DNA of 64,000 nucleotides from contig JAVHYF010000006.1 of NCBI GenBank assembly GCA_031119205.1, positions 99,150 through 163,149 of the forward strand, given 5' to 3'. Shown here in pieces: positions 52,554 to 61,014 of the stretch. How positions within the stretch are numbered: position 1 is the first letter of the stretch; each line of letters begins with the position of its first letter. A program made the translations under genes and the position numbers. The notes under the pieces were generated by a model. It did no database searches. It saw only the letters and a list, made by a program, of their open reading frames with translations, and had not been told where the DNA came from. The stretch comes from Moraxellaceae bacterium. Lineage in GTDB: Bacteria; Pseudomonadota; Gammaproteobacteria; Burkholderiales; Rhodocyclaceae.

Positions 52554-53242
52554 GCTGATGCTCCCACTCCATGCAGTTGAACGGGGTCGAACGCCCGCTC
52601 ACGCACGCTGCGCTCGTTGGGCAGCATGCGAAGGTCCGGGTACTGGCCAACGACTACAGAATCGGCCGGCACATCGGTATTGAGGACAAAAGTGTTGGCA
52701 CCGATCACCACGTTGTCGCCCAGCGTGCAGTCACCCAGCACGCTGCTGCGCGAAAACAGGATCGTGCCCTCACCGAAGCGCGGGTAGATACCGGCTTCGT
52801 CGGCGCCCACGCTGCAGTTCTGGTAGACCATGAGGTAATTGCCGTAGTCCGCACGGCCCAGCACGGTGCCCACCGGGTGAACGAGACGGAATGCTTCCGG
52901 CATCTGTACCGAGAAGTACAGGTCCAGCCCGTGCAGGATCTTGTTCAGGTAGAAAAGCCGCGTCGCCAGCGCCTCCTCTCCGTCTTCCTTCCACGCCGTG
53001 TTGGCCAGCAGGTACAGGAAGGCCGCCATCTGGTCGCCGTTGAGATGATCGAAACGCAGCGTATCGCCTTCGCGGAAGTACTTGCGATGGATGCTGCCGA
53101 AGCAGTGCTCGGCACGATCCAGCGCGCGGTCCAGCCATCGTTCCGGCGATGGAATCGCACAACCGTCCGGAATGTGGTGTTGCAGCAGCGCGCGCAGGTA
53201 GGCCGTGAGCTGGTCCCTGGGGAGAGAGAGGTGGAACATCAT
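52550..53242 (-). CDS. Hexapeptide acyltransferase (serine acetyltransferase-like)
   Basis: 230 aa. A helical N-terminal region (1-120) precedes a left-handed beta-helix (VHPVGTVLGRADYGNYLMVYQN, SVLGDCTLGDNVVIGANTFVLN). It resembles acetyltransferases of surface-sugar loci; it could add an O- or N-acyl group to the nonulosonic acid. It overlaps the legF start by four bases. Upstream lies a 490-base repeat-rich gap. Confidence 0.75.
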   Translation of the reverse strand: MMFHLSLPRDQLTAYLRALLQHHIPDGCAIPSPERWLDRALDRAEHCFGSIHRKYFREGDTLRFDHLNGDQMAAFLYLLANTAWKEDGEEALATRLFYLNKILHGLDLYFSVQMPEAFRLVHPVGTVLGRADYGNYLMVYQNCSVGADEAGIYPRFGEGTILFSRSSVLGDCTLGDNVVIGANTFVLNTDVPADSVVVGQYPDLRMLPNERSVRERAFDPVQLHGVGASA

Positions 53243-53732
53243 CCGCGTGTCCCTCCTGCTCCATTAGCTTTGCATGCGTCGATGTGTTGGGCTTCGCTTC
53301 GCTCAACCCAACCTACGACGTCGAACACAGCGTGGGCGGACACCCGATACGCGGCAATTCGGCACGGCTCCACCTCCCCTCTGTAGCCGCCGAGCAGCGG
53401 AGCGGTGGCGGGGAATCGCGCGTAGCGCGACGGCGAGGATGTTTGAGCGCGCAGCGCGAGTTCCGCAGCCGCCCGACGTCGCGAGCAGCGCAGGGAACCG
53501 CCAAAGGCGGCGGCGTAAGCGGGGCGCGCTCTTTGCCTACTTTCTGCCGCGCAGCAGAAAGTAGGTCGCCCGCCGGGGCGAACTCCCGGCCAAGCACAAC
53601 GAGCAACCACAACACCCTCTGCGGGAGCCGGTAGAACGACAATCAACGTCACGGGATTACCGCCCTTCGACAAGCTCAGGGCACGGCGGACATGACGGCG
53701 CGGGAGAGCGGAAGCACGAAAGGAATGCCGCT
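53243..53732. repeat. Repeat-rich intergenic region
   Basis: 490 bases with no convincing gene. It holds a REP-like element (53286-53317: GTTGGGCTTCGC and CTCAACCCAACC), a perfect 12-bp inverted repeat CCTACTTTCTGC/GCAGAAAGTAGG (53536-53565), and a CCCTTCGACAAGCTCAGGG element (53662-53680). All three are types of dispersed intergenic repeat found in many proteobacteria. Open frames across it are low-complexity and rejected. Confidence 0.75.
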
Positions 53733-54494
53733 TCATTTCAGCACCCGCAGCGGAATCTTCAGATTGCGCAGATAGCTCCGCGCACGGATCGGATTGTTGT
53801 CGCCAAAGTGGAACAGGCTCGCACAAGCCACCGCCGACACCGCCGTCTGCTGCAAGGCCTCCGCCAGATGCATGAAGTGCCCTGCCCCCCCGCACACGAT
53901 CACCGGTACCGGCACCGCATCCGCCACCTGCGCCGCCATCTCCAGGTCGTAACCTTCCATGCAGCCATCGCGGTCGATGCTGTTCAGGAAGATCTCACCG
54001 GCCCCCTGCTCCGCGAAGGACTTCGCCAGCGCGACCGGATGGTGCGACGTTTCTTCAGTACCGCAATGCAGCCACACACGCGCATCCGCGCCACTGCCGC
54101 GGTAGTCGATGCCGGCCACCACGCATTGCGCGCCGAACATCTCGGCCGCCGCGCGGATCAAGCCCGGCTGCTTCACGGCGGCGGTGGTGATGACCACCTT
54201 GTCCGCACCCGCACGCAGCAGCTCGCGCACGTCGTCGGTGCTGGTCACGCCACCACCCACGGTGAGCGGCATGAAGCTCTCGGTCGCAGCGTTGCGCACG
54301 ATCTCCACCAACGCACCACGACTCTGCAGGCTGGCCTGGATGTCGAGGAACACCAGCTCGTCGGCGTCCTGCGCGTTGTAGATGCGCACCGCACTCTTCG
54401 GGTCGCCGGTGTCACGGTAATCCTTGAACTGACGGCCCTTCACCATGCGGCCGTCCTTCAGCAGCAACACGGGGATCACGCGTTTTTTCACCAT
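53733..54494 (-). CDS. wbuZ: HisF-like partner of the acetamidino-forming amidotransferase
   Basis: 253 aa TIM-barrel. It matches HisF blocks (LVFLDIQASLQSRG, LTVGGGVTSTDDV, AGADKVVITTAAV, IFLNSIDRDGCMEGYD, VIVCGGAGHFMH). But the first catalytic Asp of HisF is replaced: VIPVLLLKDGRMVKG reads Leu where HisF has CLDVKDG Asp. The other catalytic Asp (VVAGIDYRG) remains. This fits the WbuZ/HisF2 group that conducts ammonia to a sugar amidotransferase. The start at 54494 lies 7 bases after hisH. Confidence 0.88.
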   Translation of the reverse strand: MVKKRVIPVLLLKDGRMVKGRQFKDYRDTGDPKSAVRIYNAQDADELVFLDIQASLQSRGALVEIVRNAATESFMPLTVGGGVTSTDDVRELLRAGADKVVITTAAVKQPGLIRAAAEMFGAQCVVAGIDYRGSGADARVWLHCGTEETSHHPVALAKSFAEQGAGEIFLNSIDRDGCMEGYDLEMAAQVADAVPVPVIVCGGAGHFMHLAEALQQTAVSAVACASLFHFGDNNPIRARSYLRNLKIPLRVLK

Positions 54495-54501
54495 GACGTG
54501 T

Positions 54502-55143
54502 TCACCAAGGCAGCGCACTCCCCACCGTATCGCCGCCATCCCACCCCGCAAAATTCTCCAGCAGCTTGAGGCCAACGGCCTGGCTCTTCTCCGGGTGGAA
54601 CTGCATGCCGGCCACGTTGGCGCGCGCCACGCTAGCGACCACCCGGCCACCGTGATCGACACGCGCCAACACATCGGCCTCGTCGTCCGGCACGCAGTGA
54701 TAGGAATGCACGAAATAAAAGTCGACGTGGTCCTTCACACCCGCATGCAGCGGATGGCGACGCGCATGGTCCAGGGTGTTCCAGCCCACGTGCGGCAGGC
54801 GGTTGGGCGGTGTCGGCTGCATGCGGATCACCTTTCCCGGCACCAGGCCGAGGCCCGCAGTGTCGCCATGTTCCTCGCCGCGATCGAACAGCAGCTGCAT
54901 GCCCAGGCAGATGCCCAGCATCGGCTTGCCACTGGCGGCCACCTCACGCAGCACCGGCGACCAGCCACGTTCGTCGAGGTTGCGCATCGCCTGCGCAAAG
55001 GAACCGACACCCGGCAGCAGGATGCGCTCGAAGCCCGCCGCCTCCTGCGGGTCATCGAAGATGCGTGCGGCGTGGCCCAGGTGTTCGAACGCGTTGCGTA
55101 CCGAACCCAGGTTGCCCATGCCGTAGTCGACGATGCCGATCAT
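54502..55143 (-). CDS. hisH: HisH-like glutamine amidotransferase for sugar amidination
   Basis: 213 aa class I glutaminase. MIGIVDYGMGNLGSVRNAF start, GICLGMQLLFDRG with the catalytic Cys, and AGMQFHPEKSQ with the His and Glu. It lies next to the HisF-like and WbpG-like genes rather than in a his operon, so it probably supplies ammonia for an acetamidino group (WbuY/HisH2 role). Confidence 0.9.
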   Translation of the reverse strand: MIGIVDYGMGNLGSVRNAFEHLGHAARIFDDPQEAAGFERILLPGVGSFAQAMRNLDERGWSPVLREVAASGKPMLGICLGMQLLFDRGEEHGDTAGLGLVPGKVIRMQPTPPNRLPHVGWNTLDHARRHPLHAGVKDHVDFYFVHSYHCVPDDEADVLARVDHGGRVVASVARANVAGMQFHPEKSQAVGLKLLENFAGWDGGDTVGSALPW

Positions 55144-55161
55144 GTTTTTCTGTGTGAAAGG

Positions 55162-55245
55162 TGAAAAGTGAAATGTGAAACGTGGCCCTCGATGTGAGGA
55201 CTCCCAACGAAGCCGGGTCTCTTACGTTTCACATTTCACCTTTCA
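55162..55245. repeat. Long inverted repeat made of GTGAAA units
   Basis: Arms at 55162-55183 and 55224-55245 (22 bases, one mismatch), built of GTGAAA-type heptads such as AAGTGAAATGTGAAACGT and its complement, separated by a 40-base loop. Outer heptads extend to about 55153 and 55254. It lies between the WbpG-like and hisH genes. Confidence 0.7.
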
Positions 55246-55259
55246 CGTTTCACACCCCC

Positions 55260-56441
55260 TCACTTCTTCCGGTTGTCCTCGCGATACCACTTCACATAGT
55301 CCCAGGTCGGTTTCGCCTGGCCTTCCTTCTCGAAGTCGTGGCGGTAAGGCGGAATGGCGGTGGCGGTGACGATCTTGCGGAACTCGTCCTCCTCCAGCCC
55401 CATGTACTCCAGGAACACGTCAAGCGAAGGTGGACGCGTGCCGTCGAACTGTGCGTCGATGCGCGCGGCCTCGTCGCTTTCCATGCGGCCGTTGCGCACA
55501 TGGAAGGCATTGATCTGCGCCACGCGGCTGTAACCGCGCTTGATGAACTTGATGTAGTCGCGCGTGCCCTGCATGAAGCACTCGATCTTCTCGCCGTGGC
55601 CGTTGATTTCGTCCGGCACGCCTTCCAGCTCGTCGGACTGCCAGCCCAGCTCGCTCTTGATGATCTCGGTGTTGCGCGTGTAGTCCCAGGGAATGAAGCT
55701 GCCCAGCGGCACGGACACGTAGCCCAGCTGCTTCAGCTCCTTCACGTCGGGGAAGGTGTAGGGAATCAGGTCGCGCTTGTCGACCGGGTTCTCCGGCGAA
55801 TCGATCATGCCGTGCATGTCCTCGGCGGTGATGCCGAGGGTGCGCAGCATGTTGAATTTCTTGTCGTCCTCGTACTCGATCTCGTCATTCAGATAGTCGT
55901 AGTACGCGGTGATCTCCGCCTGAGGCTCGCCCCAGAACACCAGCGGCACCTTGTAGCGCAACGCCACCCGCAGCGGGTACGAATAGATGCCGGTGTGGCA
56001 ATGCCAGCAGAAGTCCGTCTTGCGACTGAAGGACTCCATCATCAGGCGCTTGACCACCTTCCAGTTCGGGGTGAACTCCAGCACATCCACGCCCAGCTTC
56101 TTGAAGGTGCGCTGGTTGTTGTCCTGGATGGTCTGGCGCATGAAGCCGTGGTTGAAGCGCACCACCAGCGGCTTCAGCTTGTACTGCGTCACCAGGTACC
56201 AGAGCTGGAAGGTGCTGTCCTTACCACCGCTGAACGGGATGATGCAGTCGTACTCATACTTGCCGCGGAATTTCTCCACCAGGCGGTCGAGCAGTTGCTT
56301 GCGCTCACCCCAGTCGATGGCGCCTTGCTTGTGCTCGGCGCCGCGGCAGATGTTGCAGATGCCTTCGTCGTCGAACTCGATGGTCTCGTAGGTCTCCGGG
56401 AGGAGGCAGCGTCTGCAGCGGCGAAGCGATTCGGGAAGCAT
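55260..56441 (-). CDS. N-acetyl sugar amidotransferase (WbpG/PseA-like)
   Basis: 393 aa PP-loop ATP pyrophosphatase. CRRCLLPETYETIEF and GICNICRGAEHK are zinc-binding Cys pairs; FSGGKDSTFQLWYL is the ATP loop (about residue 70); TDFCWHCHTGIYSYPL follows. The family converts an N-acetyl group of a surface sugar to an acetamidino group using ammonia from HisH/HisF-like partners, which follow directly. The start at 56441 (MLPESLRRCRRC) has only a weak AAAAGA signal. The frame continuing upstream reads ptmE out of frame. Confidence 0.88.
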   Translation of the reverse strand: MLPESLRRCRRCLLPETYETIEFDDEGICNICRGAEHKQGAIDWGERKQLLDRLVEKFRGKYEYDCIIPFSGGKDSTFQLWYLVTQYKLKPLVVRFNHGFMRQTIQDNNQRTFKKLGVDVLEFTPNWKVVKRLMMESFSRKTDFCWHCHTGIYSYPLRVALRYKVPLVFWGEPQAEITAYYDYLNDEIEYEDDKKFNMLRTLGITAEDMHGMIDSPENPVDKRDLIPYTFPDVKELKQLGYVSVPLGSFIPWDYTRNTEIIKSELGWQSDELEGVPDEINGHGEKIECFMQGTRDYIKFIKRGYSRVAQINAFHVRNGRMESDEAARIDAQFDGTRPPSLDVFLEYMGLEEDEFRKIVTATAIPPYRHDFEKEGQAKPTWDYVKWYREDNRKK

Positions 56442-56458
56442 GGTTTGTCTTTTCTCTG

Positions 56459-57517
56459 TCAGCCCGGGAACACGCTCTGGTATTCCTCGTGGGCGCGCTG
56501 GAAGTCTTCCAGCCGGCCGATGTCCAGCCAGTACTCCTGGATCGGGAAACCGCCCACCGGCAGTCCGCGCTGCATCACGCGCTCGAACAGCATGGGCATG
56601 TCGAAGTACTCGCCGGGCGGAATGGCGTCGAGCAGCTCCGGGTTCAGCACATAGATGCCTGCATTCACCTGCACCTTGCTGCTGGGCTTCTCGACGATGC
56701 TCTGCAGGCGCCCGTGATCCACGTTCACCACGCCGTAGGGAATGGTGTGGGTGAACTCGCGGGTGCACATGGTGGCGGCCACGCGGCTCTCCACATGGTG
56801 GTCCACCAGGGTCGTGAATGACATTCGGGTCAGGATGTCGCCGTTCATCACGATGACGGGCAGCGTCGGCCGCTCCGGCAGCATGGACAGGCAACCTGCC
56901 GTACCCATGCGCTTGGTTTCGCGCAGGTAGGTGATGTTCACGCCCCAGGCGCTGCCATCGCCGAAATGGTCGACGACCATCTCGGCTTTGTAGTTCACCG
57001 AGATGTAGAAGTTGCGAAAGCCACTGTCGACGAAGTTGCCGAGGATGCTTTCCAGGATGGGCCGGTCGCCCACGTTGAGCAGCGGCTTGGGGCGCACGTC
57101 GGTCAGCGGGCCGAGGCGCGAACCGAGGCCGCCAGCCATCAGCACCACCGGGTTGTCACGCCGCGTCGGGCGGATCAACGAAGCCAGCGTCTGCACGCCG
57201 ACCAGGATGCCTTGCTCGTCCACCAGCGGCACCTGCTGGATGCGCTGGCGCTTCATCATCAGCAGGATGTCGCCCGGCAGCTCGCCGGTGCGGGCCACGA
57301 TGGGCTTGGGGTTCATGATGGTGCCGACCGAAGCGTCGAGCTGTGCGCCCACCAGGATGCCGCGGCGCACGTCGCCGTCGGTCACCGTGCCGAGCAGGCG
57401 GCCGGCCTCGCTGATCACCAGGGCGATCTGCATGGCACCGGCGTCGATGGCCCGCACCGCATCGCGGATGCTCTGGTGCGGCAGGACCAACGCCCTCTTC
57501 CACTCTTGCTCGCTCAT
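56459..57517 (-). CDS. ptmE: CBS-domain sugar-1-phosphate nucleotidyltransferase (PtmE-like)
   Basis: 352 aa. Two CBS domains (residues about 10-120; IVARTGELPGDILLMMKRQRI; ILVGVQTLASLIRP) precede a nucleotidyltransferase with VLMAGGLGSRLGPLT and KPLLNVGDRPILESIL. In Campylobacter PtmE makes GDP-glucosamine for GDP-linked legionaminic acid synthesis. The assignment rests on architecture and neighbours; it is distinct from GlmU. Last gene before the WbpG-like gene. Confidence 0.85.
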   Translation of the reverse strand: MSEQEWKRALVLPHQSIRDAVRAIDAGAMQIALVISEAGRLLGTVTDGDVRRGILVGAQLDASVGTIMNPKPIVARTGELPGDILLMMKRQRIQQVPLVDEQGILVGVQTLASLIRPTRRDNPVVLMAGGLGSRLGPLTDVRPKPLLNVGDRPILESILGNFVDSGFRNFYISVNYKAEMVVDHFGDGSAWGVNITYLRETKRMGTAGCLSMLPERPTLPVIVMNGDILTRMSFTTLVDHHVESRVAATMCTREFTHTIPYGVVNVDHGRLQSIVEKPSSKVQVNAGIYVLNPELLDAIPPGEYFDMPMLFERVMQRGLPVGGFPIQEYWLDIGRLEDFQRAHEEYQSVFPG

Positions 57518-57568
57518 TGCCTCGCCTGTTGGCCCCGTTGGCTGCTCTGCTTCATTGCCTGGGCCTGT

Positions 57569-58225
57569 TCAACGCTCGCGCGCCGGCACGCCCACCACCT
57601 TGGTGTCGCGGCCCACGTCGTAGATCACCACCGCGCCCGCTGCCACCAGCGCACGCGGGCCGATCTGTATTCCTTGAATAACGGTCGCGCCGGTGCCGAC
57701 ATGAGTGGCTTCACCCACCGTCACCTCACCGGACAGCACGGCGCCGCTGGCAATGTGCACGTGGTCGCCCAGGCGACAGCCGTGGTCGACGATGGCGCCG
57801 GTGTTCACCAGCACGTTCTCGCCCAGTTGCGCGCCGCTCTGCACGATGGCCCCGGCCATGATCTGCACACCTTCACCCAGGCGCACGTCGTCCGCGACGA
57901 TGGCGCGCGGGTGGATGACACTCGCAAACCGGTAGCCCTCGCGTCTGAACATCTCGAAGACACGGCCGCGCGGGCCGGAATCGCCCACGGAACCCAGCCC
58001 GTTCACCAGCGCCACTTCGTCCGGTTTGTAGTCACGCAGCAGGTCTTCGTCATTGCCGATCACCGGCACGCCATGCAGGGTCACGCCGTGCAGTTGTTCG
58101 TGGGCATCGCAGAAACCCAGCACCTCCACCGCACCCGCCAGGCGCAGCGCATCCAGCAGCACACGGCCGTGACCACCGGCACCGATGATCACCACGCGCG
58201 AGGGATGGGCCGCCTGCGCATTCAT
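57569..58225 (-). CDS. legH: Sugar O/N-acyltransferase (NeuD/LegH type)
   Basis: 218 aa. An N-terminal nucleotide-binding fold (VVIIGAGGHGRVLLDALRLAG) and a C-terminal hexapeptide beta-helix (DDVRLGEGVQIMAGAIVQSGA; VNTGAIVDHGCRLGDHVHIA), the NeuD/PglD/LegH plan. LegH acetylates the 4-amino group of the LegC product. It overlaps the legI stop by four bases (ATGA). Confidence 0.85.
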   Translation of the reverse strand: MNAQAAHPSRVVIIGAGGHGRVLLDALRLAGAVEVLGFCDAHEQLHGVTLHGVPVIGNDEDLLRDYKPDEVALVNGLGSVGDSGPRGRVFEMFRREGYRFASVIHPRAIVADDVRLGEGVQIMAGAIVQSGAQLGENVLVNTGAIVDHGCRLGDHVHIASGAVLSGEVTVGEATHVGTGATVIQGIQIGPRALVAAGAVVIYDVGRDTKVVGVPARER

Positions 58226-59352
58226 CCCCGCGGGCTTTCCTGTCCGGGCTCGCGGATCGCCTCGTCCTCCGCATAGGCACGCGTTGCGCTGCGACCGATC
58301 CAGTCCCAGAAATGAATGGCCGGCACGCCGCCGCCGCGCTTCACGGCGAGGTTGGCTTCGGTAAAGGCTTCACCCTTGCGGATCGGCGCAGCCGCCACCA
58401 GGCCACGCCGCGCCACCGCGCGGTTGGACAGCTCCACCGCGGCCGGCGCCTTCACCGCACTGCCCAGGATGTGCTGCACCTCGCGCAGGCCCTGCACCAG
58501 TGCGTGCAGCTCGTCCGGCGACAGCGAGGCCACGTGGTCAGGTCCCGGCAGGGACTTGTCCAGCGTGAAGTGCTTTTCCACCACCACGGCCCCGCGCGCA
58601 GCCGCCGCCAGCGCGGCGGAAATGCCGGGCGTGTGGTCGGACAGGCCGACCGGCAGGGAAAAGGCTTGGGCCAAGGTATCCATGGCTCTCAAGTTAACCT
58701 GATCGAATGGGGTCGGATACTCGGTGGTGCAATGTAAAAGCGTCACTTTTCCGGCGAGTGCGGCCTGCCCGGCAGCGCTGGCCCAGGCCGCCTGGAAGGC
58801 GTCAGTCCCCGGCCGTGCGTCCGGCGCGGCGCTGTAGCCGAAGGCCAGCACCGCCAGCGCCGCCTCCACCTCGGCCAGCGTGGACATGCCGGTGGACAGG
58901 ATCAACGGCAGCCCACTGCGCGCCGCCGCCAGCAGCAACTGCGCATTGGTCAGGTCGCCGGAGCCCAGCTTCAGGCGGGTCACGCCCAGCTTCTTCACCA
59001 GGAAATCCAGGCTATCCACGTCGAAGGGCGTGGACATGAACTCCACGCCCCGCGCCTTGGCGTGCGCCACCAGCGCGTCATGGGCGGCCTCGTCCAGCTC
59101 CAGTTTCTTCAGCATGGCCAGCTGGCCGCCGGCCTCGCCTTCGCGCTCAGCCTCCGCCACGCCGGTATTCACCACCTGGTAGTCGGCCTTGCGCGCGGCA
59201 GCCGTCACCAGCTTGCTGGCCTGGAAGGTTTGGAACTTGACCGCGTCCGCCCCCGCCTCGGCCGCCAGGTCGATCAACTGGCGCGCCATGTCCAGCGAGC
59301 CGTTGTGATTGACGCCGGCCTCGGCGATGACGAAGACGTGGGGATGTTTCAT
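58222..59352 (-). CDS. legI: Nonulosonic acid synthase (LegI/NeuB family)
   Basis: 376 aa. Condenses a C6 amino sugar with phosphoenolpyruvate. The start at 59352 has an AGAGGTG box upstream. The TIM barrel begins HVFVIAEAGVNHNGS and has AVKFQTFQA, LKLGSGDLTNAQLL, HCTTEYPTPF and GLSDHTPG. The C-terminal SAF/antifreeze-like domain is RGLVAAAPIRKGEAFTEANL. LegI rather than NeuB is inferred from the leg-type neighbours. Confidence 0.88.
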   Translation of the reverse strand: MKHPHVFVIAEAGVNHNGSLDMARQLIDLAAEAGADAVKFQTFQASKLVTAAARKADYQVVNTGVAEAEREGEAGGQLAMLKKLELDEAAHDALVAHAKARGVEFMSTPFDVDSLDFLVKKLGVTRLKLGSGDLTNAQLLLAAARSGLPLILSTGMSTLAEVEAALAVLAFGYSAAPDARPGTDAFQAAWASAAGQAALAGKVTLLHCTTEYPTPFDQVNLRAMDTLAQAFSLPVGLSDHTPGISAALAAAARGAVVVEKHFTLDKSLPGPDHVASLSPDELHALVQGLREVQHILGSAVKAPAAVELSNRAVARRGLVAAAPIRKGEAFTEANLAVKRGGGVPAIHFWDWIGRSATRAYAEDEAIREPGQESPRG

Positions 59353-59404
59353 GGATGACACCTCTGGAGACGGGAGCCGGCACACACGCGCCGCCTCCCC
59401 TTGT

Positions 59405-60586
59405 TCACGGCAGATCGTGGAAGTGTTTGACCACGATGTCCTGCAGGGATTGCCTGCGCAGCACCTCGGCGATGCGCTGCGCCGCCCCCGGTGTTCCGTA
59501 GGGCGTGACACGCTGAGCCGCGATGGCACGGTGAGCCGCGCTCAAGGCCTGCGTCACCGCCGCGCGTATCGCCTCCGTCGTGGCGGCGCAGGAAATCACC
59601 GACGGCGCACAGGGCCGCCCCCGCTGGCGCTCGCCGACGTTCACGCTGGGCGTGCCGATGGCGGGCGCTTCCAGCAGGCCGCTGGAAGAGTTACCGACCA
59701 CCACGTCCGCCCAGCGCATCGCGCTGAGGTAACGCAACTGGCCCAGCGATGCACGCAGCAGCACGCGGTCCGGCCGCGCGGCAGCGAAGGCTTCCATCTC
59801 ACGCTCCACCGCCTCGCGGCCCGGGTCGGCATTCGCCCCGGTGAGGATGATGCGCGCACCGGCAAAACCATCCAGCGCCGCCAGCAAGGCACGGCAATCC
59901 GCCGCCGAATCCTCGCCCAGCGTCACCGGGTGATAGGTAACCAGAAAGCACGGCGCCGTGGGTTGCGCAGCGTCATGCAAGGGAAAGTCCAGCTGCGCCG
60001 CCAGCTCCGCCTCGCTCAGCAAGGGCAGCTGCACAATGTTGTCCAGCCCGGTCGCGCCCACCACGAACACGCGTTCCGGCGCCTCACCCATCTGGATGAC
60101 GCGCCGACGGAAGTCCTCCGCCGCCACGAAATGCAGGTGCGACAGCTTGGTCAGAGCATGGCGCACCGCATCGTCCAGCGCACCCTCGGTGGTCTCGCCG
60201 CCATGGATGTGAGCGACGGGAACCCGCGCCAGCAACGCCGCCTGCGCGGCGGCCAGCAGTTCGTAACGGTCCCCCAGGATGACCATCAGGTCCGGCTGCA
60301 GGCGCTGCAGCGCCTCCGCGAAACCGATGGTCGCGTGCCCCAGCGAGCGCGTCACGCCAGCCGGGCTGTCGTCACCCAGGTCCATCACCACGCGGGCCGC
60401 GATATCGAAGCCATCCGCCTCGATCTGCTGCACCGTCAGGCCATGACGGTCCGACAGGTGCGCGCCGCTGACGATGAGCTGCAGGCTCACACCCGGGTCG
60501 GCCTGCAGGGCTTTCAGCAACCAGTACAGCAGACCGTACTCGGCGCGGGTGGCGGTGACGACGGCGATCTTGCGGGGGGTGGTCAT
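59405..60586 (-). CDS. legG: Hydrolysing UDP-GlcNAc 2-epimerase family enzyme (NeuC/LegG)
   Basis: 393 aa GT-B-fold. KIAVVTATRAEYGLLYWLLKAL, MVILGDRYELLAAAQAAL, VAHIHGGETTEGALDDAVRHA, FLVTYHPVTLGE and VVGNSSSGLLEAP are family blocks. In the leg pathway it removes the nucleotide and inverts C2, giving the sugar for LegI. It follows a repeat-rich gap after legC and is 52 bases upstream of legI. Confidence 0.88.
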   Translation of the reverse strand: MTTPRKIAVVTATRAEYGLLYWLLKALQADPGVSLQLIVSGAHLSDRHGLTVQQIEADGFDIAARVVMDLGDDSPAGVTRSLGHATIGFAEALQRLQPDLMVILGDRYELLAAAQAALLARVPVAHIHGGETTEGALDDAVRHALTKLSHLHFVAAEDFRRRVIQMGEAPERVFVVGATGLDNIVQLPLLSEAELAAQLDFPLHDAAQPTAPCFLVTYHPVTLGEDSAADCRALLAALDGFAGARIILTGANADPGREAVEREMEAFAAARPDRVLLRASLGQLRYLSAMRWADVVVGNSSSGLLEAPAIGTPSVNVGERQRGRPCAPSVISCAATTEAIRAAVTQALSAAHRAIAAQRVTPYGTPGAAQRIAEVLRRQSLQDIVVKHFHDLP

Positions 60587-60596
60587 GGTGTCAGGC

Positions 60597-61014
60597 TGTC
60601 ATTCACCACGAAGGGCGCGAAGAAGGGCGAAGGGGCGCGAAGTTGCGAGACCACAGGTCGTGACTTGGCGCAGCGAGTCGCAGAAAGCGGTAGGTTGGGT
60701 TGGAGCGGAGCGAAGCCCAACACTCGACGCTGAATGAGCTGCCTTCGATGCAAGCTGCTGTTGGGCTTGCTTCGGCAAGCTCGGCACAAGTCGCCGTTGC
60801 TCAACCCAACCTACGCCGGTCATCGTCGCAGCGCGCTGTGCGTAAGGTGGGTTCGCGAAGCAACCCACAGTTTTTCGCCCGTCCGGCACCGATGCAACCG
60901 CCCATGGTGGGTTGTCGCCGGGTTTGGCAAACTCGTCCGAACCCACCCTACGGGGTCCTGCGTATGCGGCAGCCTTGCGCGGAATGACACGACGCAAACG
61001 GGCAAGGAGGTTCA
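60597..61014. repeat. Intergenic region with four REP-like elements
   Basis: 418 bases inside the operon with no gene. Four related inverted elements: 60690-60721 (GTAGGTTGGGTTGG to CGAAGCCCAAC), 60760-60815 (GTTGGGCTTGC to CTCAACCCAACCTACG), 60841-60868 (GGTGGGTTCGCGAAGCAACC) and 60903-60952 (GGTGGGTTG to CCACCCTACG). Before them lies a GAAGGGCGCGAAG-rich stretch. Frames here are not coding. Confidence 0.75.

Noticed and set aside
53286..53317. CRISPR-like appearance of the repeated TTGGG/CCCAA elements
   Set aside because: Too few, unevenly spaced, and palindromic as in REP sequences; no regular spacers and no cas genes.
53274..53642. Several short open frames in the 53.3-53.6 kb gap
   Set aside because: They lie wholly in dispersed repeat elements; low-complexity products with no ribosome-binding site.
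54502..55143. HisH/HisF genes taken as histidine biosynthesis genes
   Set aside because: No other his gene nearby, a WbpG-like partner is adjacent, and the HisF-like protein lacks a catalytic Asp.
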